This document shows positions 7,773 to 16,300 of a stretch of DNA of 29,199 bases, piece after piece (position 1 is the first letter of the stretch; each line of letters opens with the position of its first letter). A program made the translations under genes and the position numbers. This stretch comes from CAYQCE01 sp964415885 (lineage in GTDB: Bacteria; Zixibacteria; MSB-5A5; JAABVY01; JAHJOQ01). The notes under the pieces were generated by a model. That model was not told the DNA's origin. It was given only the letters and a program-made list of their open reading frames with translations, and made no database searches. The stretch is from assembly GCA_964415885.1 (NCBI GenBank), contig CAYQCE010000048.1:1-29199 (forward strand). The letters are read 5' to 3'.

Positions 7773-8743
7773 CTCCCACCTCCCTTCTTCTCCTTCTCTT
7801 TCTGCATTGCATCGGCCTCCAATCCGGTGGCGCGAACGAAGACTTCCTCGAGAGATGGCCGGATTCTCCGTGCCTCGATGACTTCGGTGTCATTATCTTC
7901 AAGAAGGCGAATGATCGGGCCAACTCCGATCGGCTGGTCCGATTCCACCCGAACCGTACCGTCTCCACGGAAAACAAAATCAAGATCAGGAAATGACGAT
8001 TCGATCAGGCCACGGATGCCCTCGACTGAGTCAGTGCACGCTATCTGGACGATATGCCGTGACTTTACTGGCTGGACAAGGTTTTCAACGGAATCGATGC
8101 GGATAATCTGTCCGGAGACGATGAAAGCGACGCGGTCGCAAAGCCGCTCGGCTTCCTCGATATAGTGCGTAGTCAGGAAAATTGTCGTTCCGCGTTGGTT
8201 GAGATCATCGATGAGCTGCCGCAATTGCCGGGCGCTGGCCACGTCGATGCCGGTGGTCGGTTCGTCCAGAAACAGAATCTCCGGCCGGTGAATGATACCG
8301 GCGGCGATTGTCAGCTTTCGTTTCATTCCTCTCGAGTAGCCGGCAAACTTCCGATCAGCTGCCTTGGTTAGGCCGAACATTTGGAGAAGCTCGCGAGCGC
8401 GCGCTTGCCGGTCAGCCTTTCTTACGCCATAGAGCGAGGCGCAGAAACATAGGTTGTCAAAGCCGGTGAGTTCCGGGTAGAGATTACTTTCATCCGGGAC
8501 CACGCCAACCAGATGCTGGGCGGCTCTGGGATTTTCAGTGCAGTCGATACCGCCGATACTGATTGATCCTGTATCAGGGCGCGCCAAGCCGGTCAGCATG
8601 TTGATGGTCGTAGTCTTGCCGGCGCCATTAGGACCGAGAAAACCGAAAAGCTCGCTCCGCGCAACCTCGAAGGAGGCACCTTCAACAGCCCTCACATCTT
8701 CGAAAGACTTGCTCAGGTTATCAATGACAATAGCAGAAGTCAC
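7769..8743 (-). CDS. ABC-2 type transporter ATPase (CcmA/NatA-like)
   Basis: This is the cytoplasmic ATPase for the ABC-2 permease downstream. Counting from the GTG at 8743: Walker A GPNGAGKTT (37-45), signature YSRGMKRKL (136-144), Walker B ILFLDEP (156-162) and H-loop His (193) are intact. The variant signature SRGMKRK is usual in NatA/CcmA-type drug exporters. A C-terminal regulatory domain of about 90 residues ends with SLEEVFVRATG, a normal feature of DrrA/NatA proteins. A longer frame opens at an ATG at 8860, but that extra 39-residue part overlaps a better gene in another frame. The GTG shares bases with the stop of that 45-residue peptide gene (GTGA), so the ATPase is probably translated by re-initiation. 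Confidence 0.9.
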   Translation of the reverse strand: MTSAIVIDNLSKSFEDVRAVEGASFEVARSELFGFLGPNGAGKTTTINMLTGLARPDTGSISIGGIDCTENPRAAQHLVGVVPDESNLYPELTGFDNLCFCASLYGVRKADRQARARELLQMFGLTKAADRKFAGYSRGMKRKLTIAAGIIHRPEILFLDEPTTGIDVASARQLRQLIDDLNQRGTTIFLTTHYIEEAERLCDRVAFIVSGQIIRIDSVENLVQPVKSRHIVQIACTDSVEGIRGLIESSFPDLDFVFRGDGTVRVESDQPIGVGPIIRLLEDNDTEVIEARRIRPSLEEVFVRATGLEADAMQKEKEKKGGGR

Positions 8744-8877
8744 TTTTTGGGTTTCTTTGATAGGCACGGATGCTCTTTCGCCTCGCCATGGCACTCTTTG
8801 ATTTGCTCCGGGGAGCATTCCTTGGGTTTGCCTTTGAGCTTTTTGGGTCTTTCGCAGCATTTGTCTTTGTCACACAT
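8740..8877 (-). CDS. 45-residue Cys/Lys-rich cytoplasmic peptide
   Basis: This small gene reads ATG to TGA and encodes 45 residues beginning MCDKDKCCERPKKLKGKPKE. It has six Cys (2, 7, 8, 21, 29, 38), two His (30, 36) and about 14 Lys, and no signal sequence. AAGGAG lies about eight bases before the ATG. The gene sits 29 bp after the ArsR-type repressor gene and its stop overlaps the GTG start of the ABC ATPase. I know no family for it. Cys pairs and clusters in a lysine-rich chain resemble metallothionein-like or metal-chaperone peptides, so it may bind the inducing metal, deliver it to the ABC exporter, or buffer it (inference). Confidence 0.75.
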   Translation of the reverse strand: MCDKDKCCERPKKLKGKPKECSPEQIKECHGEAKEHPCLSKKPKK

Positions 8878-8906
8878 TTCGGTTCTCCTTGTTAACGGAA
8901 TGGCTC

Positions 8907-9188
8907 TCACTCATCCATTTCCAGTAGGTTCGTGGCCAGCTTGGCCCACTTGGCCAGGGTTCTTCTATCTGCCCGGTAATGAACGAAATAACCCCGCTTG
9001 TCAGCGATAACGGCGTCGGCATCGCGCAAAATGCGAAGGTGCTGAGAAACCGCCGCCGGAGTTATCTCCAGGGCACGGGCGAGAGCATTGACGCAAAGCG
9101 TTCGTTTTTTCAACAGATTGAGCATCCGGACACGGCTTTCGACTGAAAGCACTCTGAAAATTCGGGCCTGTTTTTCGGCTTCGGTCAC
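8907..9188 (-). CDS. ArsR-family winged-helix repressor
   Basis: This is a 93-residue ArsR/SmtB-type regulator. It has the expected order: FRVLSVESRVRMLNLLKK (helix 1-2), LCVNALARALEITPAAVSQHLRIL (helix-turn-helix, recognition helix AAVSQHLRIL), and a beta-wing VIADKRGYFVHYRAD. Family members dissociate from DNA on binding metal or metalloid, or respond to redox. The alpha-3 position retains a single Cys in TLCVNAL rather than the ELCVCDL arsenic motif, so the ligand site is not canonical ArsR. The start is GTG at 9188. It is the first gene of the operon and most likely represses it at the palindrome 33 bp upstream. Confidence 0.9.
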   Translation of the reverse strand: MTEAEKQARIFRVLSVESRVRMLNLLKKRTLCVNALARALEITPAAVSQHLRILRDADAVIADKRGYFVHYRADRRTLAKWAKLATNLLEMDE

Positions 9189-9220
9189 AATCTGCCCTTT
9201 AATTAAGTATTACCGCAGAT

Positions 9221-9238
9221 ACTTTAATGAATTAAAGT
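9221..9238. promoter_or_regulatory. Palindromic operator, probable ArsR-type repressor site
   Basis: The 18-bp sequence ACTTTAATGAATTAAAGT is a perfect inverted repeat of 8-bp arms around GA. It lies 33-50 bp upstream of the repressor start. On the minus strand it lies between a possible -35 TTGCCA and overlaps a possible -10 TAAAGT with a 17-nt spacer. A second short palindrome, TTAATTAA, lies at 9199-9206. Arm length and placement match known ArsR/SmtB operators, but binding is inferred. Confidence 0.6.
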
Positions 9239-9580
9239 GGATTTGGCAAGGCCAATGTGAAATGTAATTTGTTATCCGTATGACGGTTCTGATTGCGCCC
9301 CGTAGATGCCAGCCCGCGCGACGGCATAATCGACGAGATTGAACCTCGGCGACGCATGTTTGTTCATAGATTAAGATGGATTCCGGGAGCGGAGCAGGGT
9401 TCATTCCATGATTCGGCTGGGCAGCATGAACCGACTGAAGCGAAGGTCGCCGGATTTCTCATTGGGTTTATCGAAGTTGTAAACGTCACTGTTCGCACAC
9501 TGTTTGATCTGTTCGGCTTAAATCGCGTGCTGACAGCACTGCAATCAAACGACTCTGGCATGTAGAAGAATTTGGGCCCG
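9239..9580. other. Intergenic region between divergent operons, no recognised gene
   Basis: This 340-bp stretch separates the ArsR operon (minus) from the cation antiporter (plus). A 90-codon plus-strand frame (9293-9565) and a 65-codon minus frame (9364-9561) both exist. Neither has a convincing ribosome site or a family I recognise, and they overlap each other. The promoter of the antiporter probably lies here, but I could not see a clear -35/-10 pair. It may contain a decayed gene. Confidence 0.4.
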
Positions 9581-10537
9581 ATGATTCATGCTATTCTCGC
9601 TATTCTCGCTGGATTGGCTGTACTTATCTGGAGTGCCAATCGCTTTGTGGACGGTTCAGCATCTATCGCGCATCATTTTCGAGTTCCACACCTTTTGATC
9701 GGGATGCTGGTAGTCGGTTTTGGTACTTCAGCGCCGGAGATAGTCGTGGCCGCCATTGCCAGCGTCCAGGGCAATCCGGGAATAGCGCTCGGAAATGCCT
9801 ACGGCTCGAACATCACCAACATCGCATTGATACTCGGTATCTCAGCCGCGATCTATCCAATTGTCGTAGATTCACACGTTCTTCGCAAGGAACTCCCAAT
9901 CCTGACCGCCGTAACCGGACTTGCTGCTGTTCTGCTGCTGGACGGGGAAGTCTCGCGTCTTGACGCTGTGCTGCTGTTAGTAGTCTTCGCATCGCTCATT
10001 GTATGGTCGATTTGGCTGGGACTGCGTAATAGAGAGGATCACTTTGCGACGGAAGTAGACCAGCAGGTCATACCGCAAGGCATGTCGTTGAGACGATCTC
10101 TTATCTGGCTCACTCTCGGTCTGATATTGCTGGCGGCGAGTTCTCGTATTCTGGTGTGGGGTGCTGTTGAGATAGCAAGAAACCTCGCAGTAAGTGAACT
10201 GATAATCGGACTGACAATAGTCGCCATTGGTACATCCCTGCCCGAGTTGGCATCCGCTATCGCCGCGGCGCGAAAGAAACAGCACGATCTCGCCCTCGGC
10301 AATGTGCTGGGCTCCAATCTGTTCAATACGCTGGCTGTTGTAGGGATAGCGGGAGTGATCCATCCGTTGCCGGCAGAGCCAGGTGTCCTGAGCAGAGATG
10401 TTTCTGTTATGGCAGCGCTCACTGTCGCACTATTTGCTATTGGATATGGCTTCCGAGGGCAAGGTCGCATATCCCATCTCGAGGGCTGGCTGCTGCTCAC
10501 CTGCTACGTGGCGTACATTCTGTATCTTGTGGTATGA
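9581..10537 (+). CDS. CaCA-family calcium/sodium antiporter (YrbG-like)
   Basis: This is an inner-membrane cation/Ca2+ exchanger with about ten helices and 318 residues. The two alpha-repeats that form the ion site are clear: GFGTSAPEIVVAAIAS with LGNAYGSNITNIALILG in the first half, and AIGTSLPELASAIAA with LGNVLGSNLFNTLAVVG in the second. The key Glu of each repeat (in APEIV and LPELA) is kept. The family exchanges Ca2+ against Na+ or H+. I chose the ATG at 9581 because AGAAGAA lies about ten bases upstream, while a TTG at 9572 would be too close. It is transcribed divergently from the ArsR operon. Confidence 0.92.
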   Translation: MIHAILAILAGLAVLIWSANRFVDGSASIAHHFRVPHLLIGMLVVGFGTSAPEIVVAAIASVQGNPGIALGNAYGSNITNIALILGISAAIYPIVVDSHVLRKELPILTAVTGLAAVLLLDGEVSRLDAVLLLVVFASLIVWSIWLGLRNREDHFATEVDQQVIPQGMSLRRSLIWLTLGLILLAASSRILVWGAVEIARNLAVSELIIGLTIVAIGTSLPELASAIAAARKKQHDLALGNVLGSNLFNTLAVVGIAGVIHPLPAEPGVLSRDVSVMAALTVALFAIGYGFRGQGRISHLEGWLLLTCYVAYILYLVV

Positions 10538-10608
10538 AACACTGCAGAACGTGATTGGAGAAACTCCATACTACGAAGAGCCTTTGACGGCACGGAGGGA
10601 TTATCATC

Positions 10609-11046
10609 ATGCGCACAATTATCACGCTGGTCTCTATTACGATGTTGCTGTTCGCATCAGCCGTTGCGATTGCGCAGGATACTACTGATTATCCACGCTC
10701 GAAAGAAGAAGGCTCCGTAATGAAAATCAAAATCGCGAGCATATCTGTCGACGACCAGGAAAAGGCCGATGTTCCAGTCGGAGATTACCGGTGGCTTACT
10801 GCAGTTTCACCGGAGGATTCCAATGGTGCTGAACTTCTGCTCGAACCGAACGACAATCCGGCGGCGGCGAAATTCAAGGAGGCGATGTTCGAACAGGGTA
10901 TTCCTGCGACAGTCTTTTTCGTTGAGGACATTCACGAGACATTCGACAGGTTAAAGAAGCAGGGTGTGGAGTTTACGTTGGAGCCAACCGATGCCGGTAC
11001 CACAATCATCGCCGTTTTTGACGATACGTGTGGTAGTTTGATCTGA
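10609..11046 (+). pseudogene. Exported VOC/glyoxalase-fold protein with internal deletion (possibly non-functional)
   Basis: The frame starts at an ATG behind GGAGG and encodes a signal peptide (residues 1-22, ending AVAIAQ). A VOC-superfamily domain of the glyoxalase/bleomycin-resistance type begins at the internal Met of MKIKIASISVDDQEKA. From DVPVGDYRWLTAVSPE to AVFDDTCGSLI it matches the usual family well. Family members normally carry about 14 more residues (the first helix, LRFYTEVLGF-like) between DDQEKA and DVPVG; these are absent without a frameshift. The protein also stops a few residues before the usual LIQLYQ-like end. Half of the paired beta-alpha-beta-beta-beta fold would lack its helix, so it is probably degraded. 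The signal peptide fused to a normally cytoplasmic fold is also unusual. An internal ATG at 10720 has its own GAAGG site, which may be the ancestral start. Confidence 0.6.
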
Positions 11047-11208
11047 CTTTATCTCAGAATCAAAGGTCTCATTTCTCTGTTCGATACAGACGGATACCCG
11101 GTCCCGGTTGTGAGAGATAGTGGCGCATCGGTCTCCGAAGAAAGTCAATAAATAGCAGCCACTTACAATGATCGCAGAGAAAACTGATCCTGTTTCGTCA
11201 AATAGTCC

Positions 11209-11236
11209 TTGGCAAATGCCGCATCGTGGCTATATT
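11209..11236 (+). promoter_or_regulatory. Probable sigma-70 promoter of the heavy-metal RND operon
   Basis: TTGGCA (11209-11214) and TATATT (11231-11236) each match 5 of 6 consensus bases with a 16-bp spacer. The first gene of the operon begins about 75 bp downstream. No other good pair was seen in the 270-bp gap. Confidence 0.55.
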
Positions 11237-11313
11237 ACGTCTACTATTGCCATGATGAAACTTCTCGCACGGTGAAGTGTAGGTTGTAGATGATGGGTTT
11301 ACGGAGAAACAGC

Positions 11314-11610
11314 ATGAGTTCAATGCGAGCTTCGCTTGCGGTCATATTGGTTCTTACAATTTGTACGATGGCCGGAGGAGGCGTGCTGGAAGGGGTGCAC
11401 GGTTGCGAATGCGCAGACGGGTGCCACAACTCCACTGACTCGTGCAGCGATTGCGAAAGCTGCAATCGTGCTAACCACATTGTGCTCATCTCAGCTAATG
11501 AGAAAGGGCATCCAAAGGAATTGCATTCATGGCAGAAGCCATTATCTCTGAATGTAGTTGAGGATACTCTCCCCAACGACATTGACCATCCTCCGCGGCA
11601 GACTCAATAG
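11314..11610 (+). CDS. Small exported Cys-rich protein upstream of RND metal efflux genes
   Basis: The ATG at 11314 has CGGAG seven bases upstream and gives a 98-residue protein starting MSSMRASLAVILVLTICTMA. A signal sequence ends near residue 25. A cluster of Cys and His follows (GCECADGCHNSTDSCSDC, then ESCNRANH). The remainder is polar and ends in a proline-containing IDHPPRQTQ tail. I do not know a named family. Small Cys/His-rich exported proteins often precede CusBA/CzcBA genes in other bacteria and are thought to bind or present metal; that analogy is from context, not from clear homology. It is 139 bp upstream of the adaptor gene and on the same strand. Confidence 0.75.
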   Translation: MSSMRASLAVILVLTICTMAGGGVLEGVHGCECADGCHNSTDSCSDCESCNRANHIVLISANEKGHPKELHSWQKPLSLNVVEDTLPNDIDHPPRQTQ

Positions 11611-11749
11611 CCTCTTTCAGTGTTCGGCAGTAGTCGAGCACACTTTCAAATCCAGGTGAACGCAATCATTCTGTGGCGCTACCCTGTCGAGTCAGGCTTG
11701 GTTCGGAATCAATAGCGCACTGATGTACTACATTCGAGGAGTAAGTGAG

Positions 11750-13303
11750 ATGAATAAGAGGAGCAATTGGCTGCGAGTATTTGCGATCAGTCTCAGTATT
11801 GCTTTGGTTCTGGGGTGCGGAAGCGAAGGCGTTTCGGACCGCAGTCCTAAAGTGATGGCTGAAAACGCACAAAACGACCTCGTTGGTCACGAAGAGCACG
11901 ATATTGGTGCAAGCGGCGACCGTTCGGGGGAATCACACGAAGCTGCCGGCGACGGTGTCGACCTGTCCGACTGGTGTAGTGAACATTCCGTGCCGGAATC
12001 GGAGTGCACGAAGTGTCATCCATCGTTGATAGCCGGTTTCAAGGAATCGGGCGATTGGTGTGCCGGGCACGACTTGCCGGAGTCACACTGCCGTCTGTGT
12101 AATCCGGGTATTGTATTTCCTCAGGAGTTGGAGTACCAGACAACGGATCTTGATCTAACCGAGGACGAGGTTGGTGTTAAACTGAACTATCAAACAAACG
12201 CCGCGTTCTGCGCGACGAACGGGGCGCTGATTCAGTTCGCATCATCGGTCACTGCCGAGAGGGCCGGAATTACGGTCCAGCCTGTTCGCAAGGCTTTGCG
12301 GCAATCCATAGACGAGGCACCGGCCGAGATTGTCTTCGACAAAACCAATACATCAGCAATAACAATCTCAGTAGCAGCTTTGGTATCTGAATGGCTGGTA
12401 TCACCCGGCGAAAGGGTGATCTATGGGCAACCCCTGTCGAGGCTGCAGTCTCCCGACATTGCGCGCTTACGGTCGGACTTGATCACTTCATATGCTAAAT
12501 ACCGGGTGCAACAGAAGGAACTGGATCGCCACCGAGAGTTGAAGGAGCGAAATTTGATCAGCGATGCGGACTTCGACATGCAGGCCGCCGTTGCTGAGCA
12601 GACTCGTGCGGAGTACGTTGGTGTTCGGGGCATTCTCCTGTCCGCGGGACTGCACGAAGATGACATAATCGAGATAATCGAGGAAGACAACCTGTCCAAC
12701 AGACTAACTCTGCGATCTCCATCGGACGGCGTTGTGATCGAGCGGATCGCCAAAGTTGGTGAGTTGCTGAATGCCGGCAATACATTTGCGATTGTCGGGG
12801 GTCCGTCAGCCATGTGGATTGAGGCCAGACTCACTGAACGTCAGATGCACGAGGTAGATTTGGGCCATCAGCTAATCTTCAGCTCGGATGGCGGCGGCAT
12901 CAATCGCGTTGGTGGAGAGGTCATCTGGATATCGCAGTTTCTGGATCTGCATACGCGCACGGGCATAGTTCGGGCCCGCATTCTGGATCCGGATCATGGG
13001 CTTCGAGCCGGTGAATTCGGCCGCGTGCAGATCGTGAAAACCGGGCATGATGAAGTTTCGCTGGTACACAAGGATGCCGTTCAGTGGGAGGGCTGCTGTA
13101 ATGTCGTCTTCGTCAAGGAGGCGGTCGATCGCTATCGCCCGCGCAAGGTGCAGCTTCTGGGCAGATTCGGACCGTACTACCAGATTGATGGCGATGTGAG
13201 CGCCGGGCAGGAGGTCGTCGTAGACGGCGCATTCCTTCTCAAGACGGAACTGAAGAAATCGAGCATCGGTGCCGGCTGTTGCGGCCTTGAACCGACCAGT
13301 TGA
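11750..13303 (+). CDS. CusB/CzcB-type RND efflux periplasmic adaptor (lipoprotein)
   Basis: This is the periplasmic adaptor of a heavy-metal RND pump. The ATG at 11750 with GAGGAG eight bases upstream gives a lipoprotein signal ending LVLGC, so Cys23 would be lipidated. Two copies of a Cys/His motif follow: DWCSEHSVPESECTKCHP (74-91) and DWCAGHDLPESHCRLCNP (102-119). The adaptor domains come next: lipoyl half with SEWLVSPGERVIYGQPL, a helical hairpin, the second lipoyl half RSPSDGVVIERIAKVGE, beta-barrel and membrane-proximal domains. The C-terminus has GAGCCGLEP. The duplicated motif could capture metal and pass it to the pump (inference). The stop overlaps the region before the pump gene, so the pair is co-translated. 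Confidence 0.92.
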   Translation: MNKRSNWLRVFAISLSIALVLGCGSEGVSDRSPKVMAENAQNDLVGHEEHDIGASGDRSGESHEAAGDGVDLSDWCSEHSVPESECTKCHPSLIAGFKESGDWCAGHDLPESHCRLCNPGIVFPQELEYQTTDLDLTEDEVGVKLNYQTNAAFCATNGALIQFASSVTAERAGITVQPVRKALRQSIDEAPAEIVFDKTNTSAITISVAALVSEWLVSPGERVIYGQPLSRLQSPDIARLRSDLITSYAKYRVQQKELDRHRELKERNLISDADFDMQAAVAEQTRAEYVGVRGILLSAGLHEDDIIEIIEEDNLSNRLTLRSPSDGVVIERIAKVGELLNAGNTFAIVGGPSAMWIEARLTERQMHEVDLGHQLIFSSDGGGINRVGGEVIWISQFLDLHTRTGIVRARILDPDHGLRAGEFGRVQIVKTGHDEVSLVHKDAVQWEGCCNVVFVKEAVDRYRPRKVQLLGRFGPYYQIDGDVSAGQEVVVDGAFLLKTELKKSSIGAGCCGLEPTS

Positions 13304-13311
13304 GGCCGACG

Positions 13312-16300
13312 ATGCTGAGAGCTATAGTCGAGTTCACACTGCAGTATCGCGTCGTCATACTGCTATTGGCGGCACTGTTGGTAGTTATGGGAACGATCGC
13401 TCTGGTCCAACTGCCGTTCGATGCGTTCCCGGACACAACTCCTGTGCTGGTTCAGGTAAATGTTTCCGCTCCCGGCTGGGCTCCGGAAGATCTCGAACTT
13501 CTCGTGACCTATCCGCTGGAGCAGGCGCTCACCGGTCTATCATCCCTGGCCGAAGTCAGGTCGATTACCAAGTATGGTCTGTGTCAGGTAACTACGATCT
13601 TCGAAGACGGCACCGATTTGTATCTTGCAAGACAACAGGTAAGTGAGAGACTGCTGTCCGTCGATTTGCCGGACGGCGTGAATGCGCCCAGATTGGGTCC
13701 TGTGTCAACAGGTCTCGGAGAGGTGTTTCACTACATTGTCGTTTCCGATTCACCCGATCCGACAGCCGCTCGAGTTGCGCAGGACTGGATTATCAAGCCA
13801 CAGCTTCAAGCCGTTCCGGGCGTCGCCGAGGTCAACAGTTGGGGTGGATTTGAGAAACAGTTCGTAATCCTGTTCGATCCGGATCGACTCGCGAGGTATC
13901 AAATTTCACTTGTCGATGCAGTTGATGCCATCAAGAGAGACATCGGAAATGTGCCCGGTGGTCAGATCGACCAGGGCGGCGAGATGACCATCGTTCGCGG
14001 TATCGGCGTAGTAGAGAACGTCAAGCAGATCGAGGACATCGTACTCGCCACCCCCGAAACCGTTCCGATCAAGGTAAGTGATATAGCTGACGTCGTGATC
14101 GGACATGAGATTCGGCGTGGCGCAACTACCTATAACGGAGAAGGCGAGGCGGTTCTGGGTCTGGGATTCATGCTGATCGGCGAGAATCCGGCAAAAGTCA
14201 CTCACGAGCTGGCAGAGCAACTCGAGATTGCGGCTGCCGGGTTGCCCGAAGATGTTCGAGCATTCCCGGTCTACGAGCGGACCAGCCTCGTCGATGAAGT
14301 GCTGGAAACGGTGCGAGAGAACCTTTTCTTTGGCGCGCTGTTGGTCATAGCCGTCCTGTTTGTCATGCTGGGCAATCTCAGAGCCGGGCTGATAGTCGCT
14401 TCCGCAATTCCGCTTTCGATGATGTTCGCGTTCGATCTCATGTCGCGTGTGGGCATCGCAGGAAGTCTGATGAGCCTCGGAGCGATAGACTTCGGGTTAG
14501 CTGTAGACAATGCCGTCATACAGGTCGAGAATTCCGTCAGGCGGCTGTCTGTGGCCGATCCCGGGCGGCCTCGGCTGGAAGTAATCCGCGACGCCATACT
14601 CGAAGTCCGTAAGCCTACACTATTCGGCGAATTGATAATCATCACAGTTTATTTGCCGATCCTTACACTCCAGGGTGTCGAGGGCAAGCTGTTCCGTCCG
14701 ATGGCGCTCACTGTCGTATTCGTTTTGACCGGATCGCTGATTTTGTCATTTACGGTTATCCCGGCTTTGATAGGCATGTTCCTGAAGCACAAAACAAAGG
14801 CGCGTGAGTCTATCATTATCCGTGGGCTCAAGACACTCTACAAACCCATAATCTCATTTGCCGTGAAGCGAGCGAAGACGGTCGTTCTGGCCGCACTGAT
14901 CCTGACAATCGGTGGTGCGATATTGTTCACTCAGCTTGGAGCCGAGTTCGTGCCAAGGCTGAGCGAGGGTACAATCGTTATGAATCTTGTCCGTCTGGCC
15001 GGCATATCACTCGATGAGTCCAACAACTATAATACTCGTGTAGAGAATCTGCTCAAGGAAAGATTCCCCGACGAGATATCCCATGTCTGGAGCAGGACAG
15101 GAACGGCGGAGCTGTCGACCGATCCAATGGGGCTCGAGCTAACTGATATGTTTATCAGTCTCAATCCGAGGCAATACTGGACGAAGGCATCCAGTCAGGC
15201 GGAATTGGTGTCGGCAATTGATGCCGAGCTGGCTGATTTGCCCGGCCAGAATCGCATTTTCACTCAGCCGATAGAGATGCGCATAAACGAGATGATCGCC
15301 GGTATTCGCTCCGATATCGGAATAAAGCTCTTCGGCGATGATCTCGATGTTCTCGAATCGAGAGCAGGGGAGATTGCGACTCTCGTGGAAAGTATTCCGG
15401 GTGGTGTCGATGTCACGGTGGAGCAACTCACCGGCCAGCCGCAGTTGCGTCTGGCGGTTGACCGAGCCCGTCTTGCAAGGTTTGGACTGACCGCGAGGGA
15501 CGTGCTGACCACCGTAAACGGCATCGGAGGCATAGTTGTCGGAGACGTGTTCGAGAAACAGCGTCGCTTCGACCTGACTGTCAGGCTCGACACGTCAATG
15601 ATCCAGGGGCCGGAAGATATCGATCGCATCCTTCTAAACTCGCCGACGGGAAGCATGGTGGGATTGGATCGAGTGACCGAGGTCTCACTCGATGAGGGCC
15701 CGGGGAGCATCACTCGAGAGTGGAGCAAGCGCCGCATCGTGATTCAGTGCAATGTGCGCGACCGGGATATTGGATCTTTTGTGGACGAACTCCGTGAGCG
15801 ATTGGCGAGCGAGATATCGCTTCCGACCGGATATTTCATCCGGCTGGGGGGACAGTTTGAGAACCTCGAGCGGGCGCGTCTGCGGCTGGCTATTGTCGTG
15901 CCGATCGCGCTGCTGCTCATATTCTCGCTGCTCTTCTGGACATATAAATCCGTTCGTGATGCCATCCTGATATTTTCCGGCGTGCCGCTTGCAGCGCTCG
16001 GTGGAGTAGTCACTCTCGCTTTGCGGGGGATGCCGTTCTCGATATCCGCTGGAGTGGGTTTTGTGGCTTTGTCCGGAATTGCGGTACTCAATGGTCTCGT
16101 GCTGGTGTCGAGCATCAAGCGGATGCGCTCGCGGGGCCGCGACATTTACTCGGCCGTGCAGGAGAGCGCGATCACACGCCTGCGGCCGGTCTTTATAACC
16201 GCGTTGGTTGCGGCACTGGGATTCGTGCCTATGGCACTCTCCACCGGTGTAGGAGCTGAGGTGCAGAGGCCACTTGCAACTGTTGTTGTAGGCGGAATCC

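Noticed and set aside
8744..8860. N-terminal extension of the ABC ATPase from ATG 8860
   Set aside because: The extra 39 residues have no ABC similarity and overlap, in another frame, a Cys-rich peptide gene with its own strong ribosome site.
9293..9565. 90-codon plus-strand frame before the cation antiporter
   Set aside because: No convincing ribosome site, no recognised family, and an overlapping frame on the other strand; kept only as part of an intergenic entry.
11044..11046. TGA ending the VOC gene as a second selenocysteine codon
   Set aside because: The family has no Cys at this position and I saw no SECIS-like hairpin at the right distance. The frame after it (34 codons to a TAA) has no similarity that I recognise beyond two or three residues.
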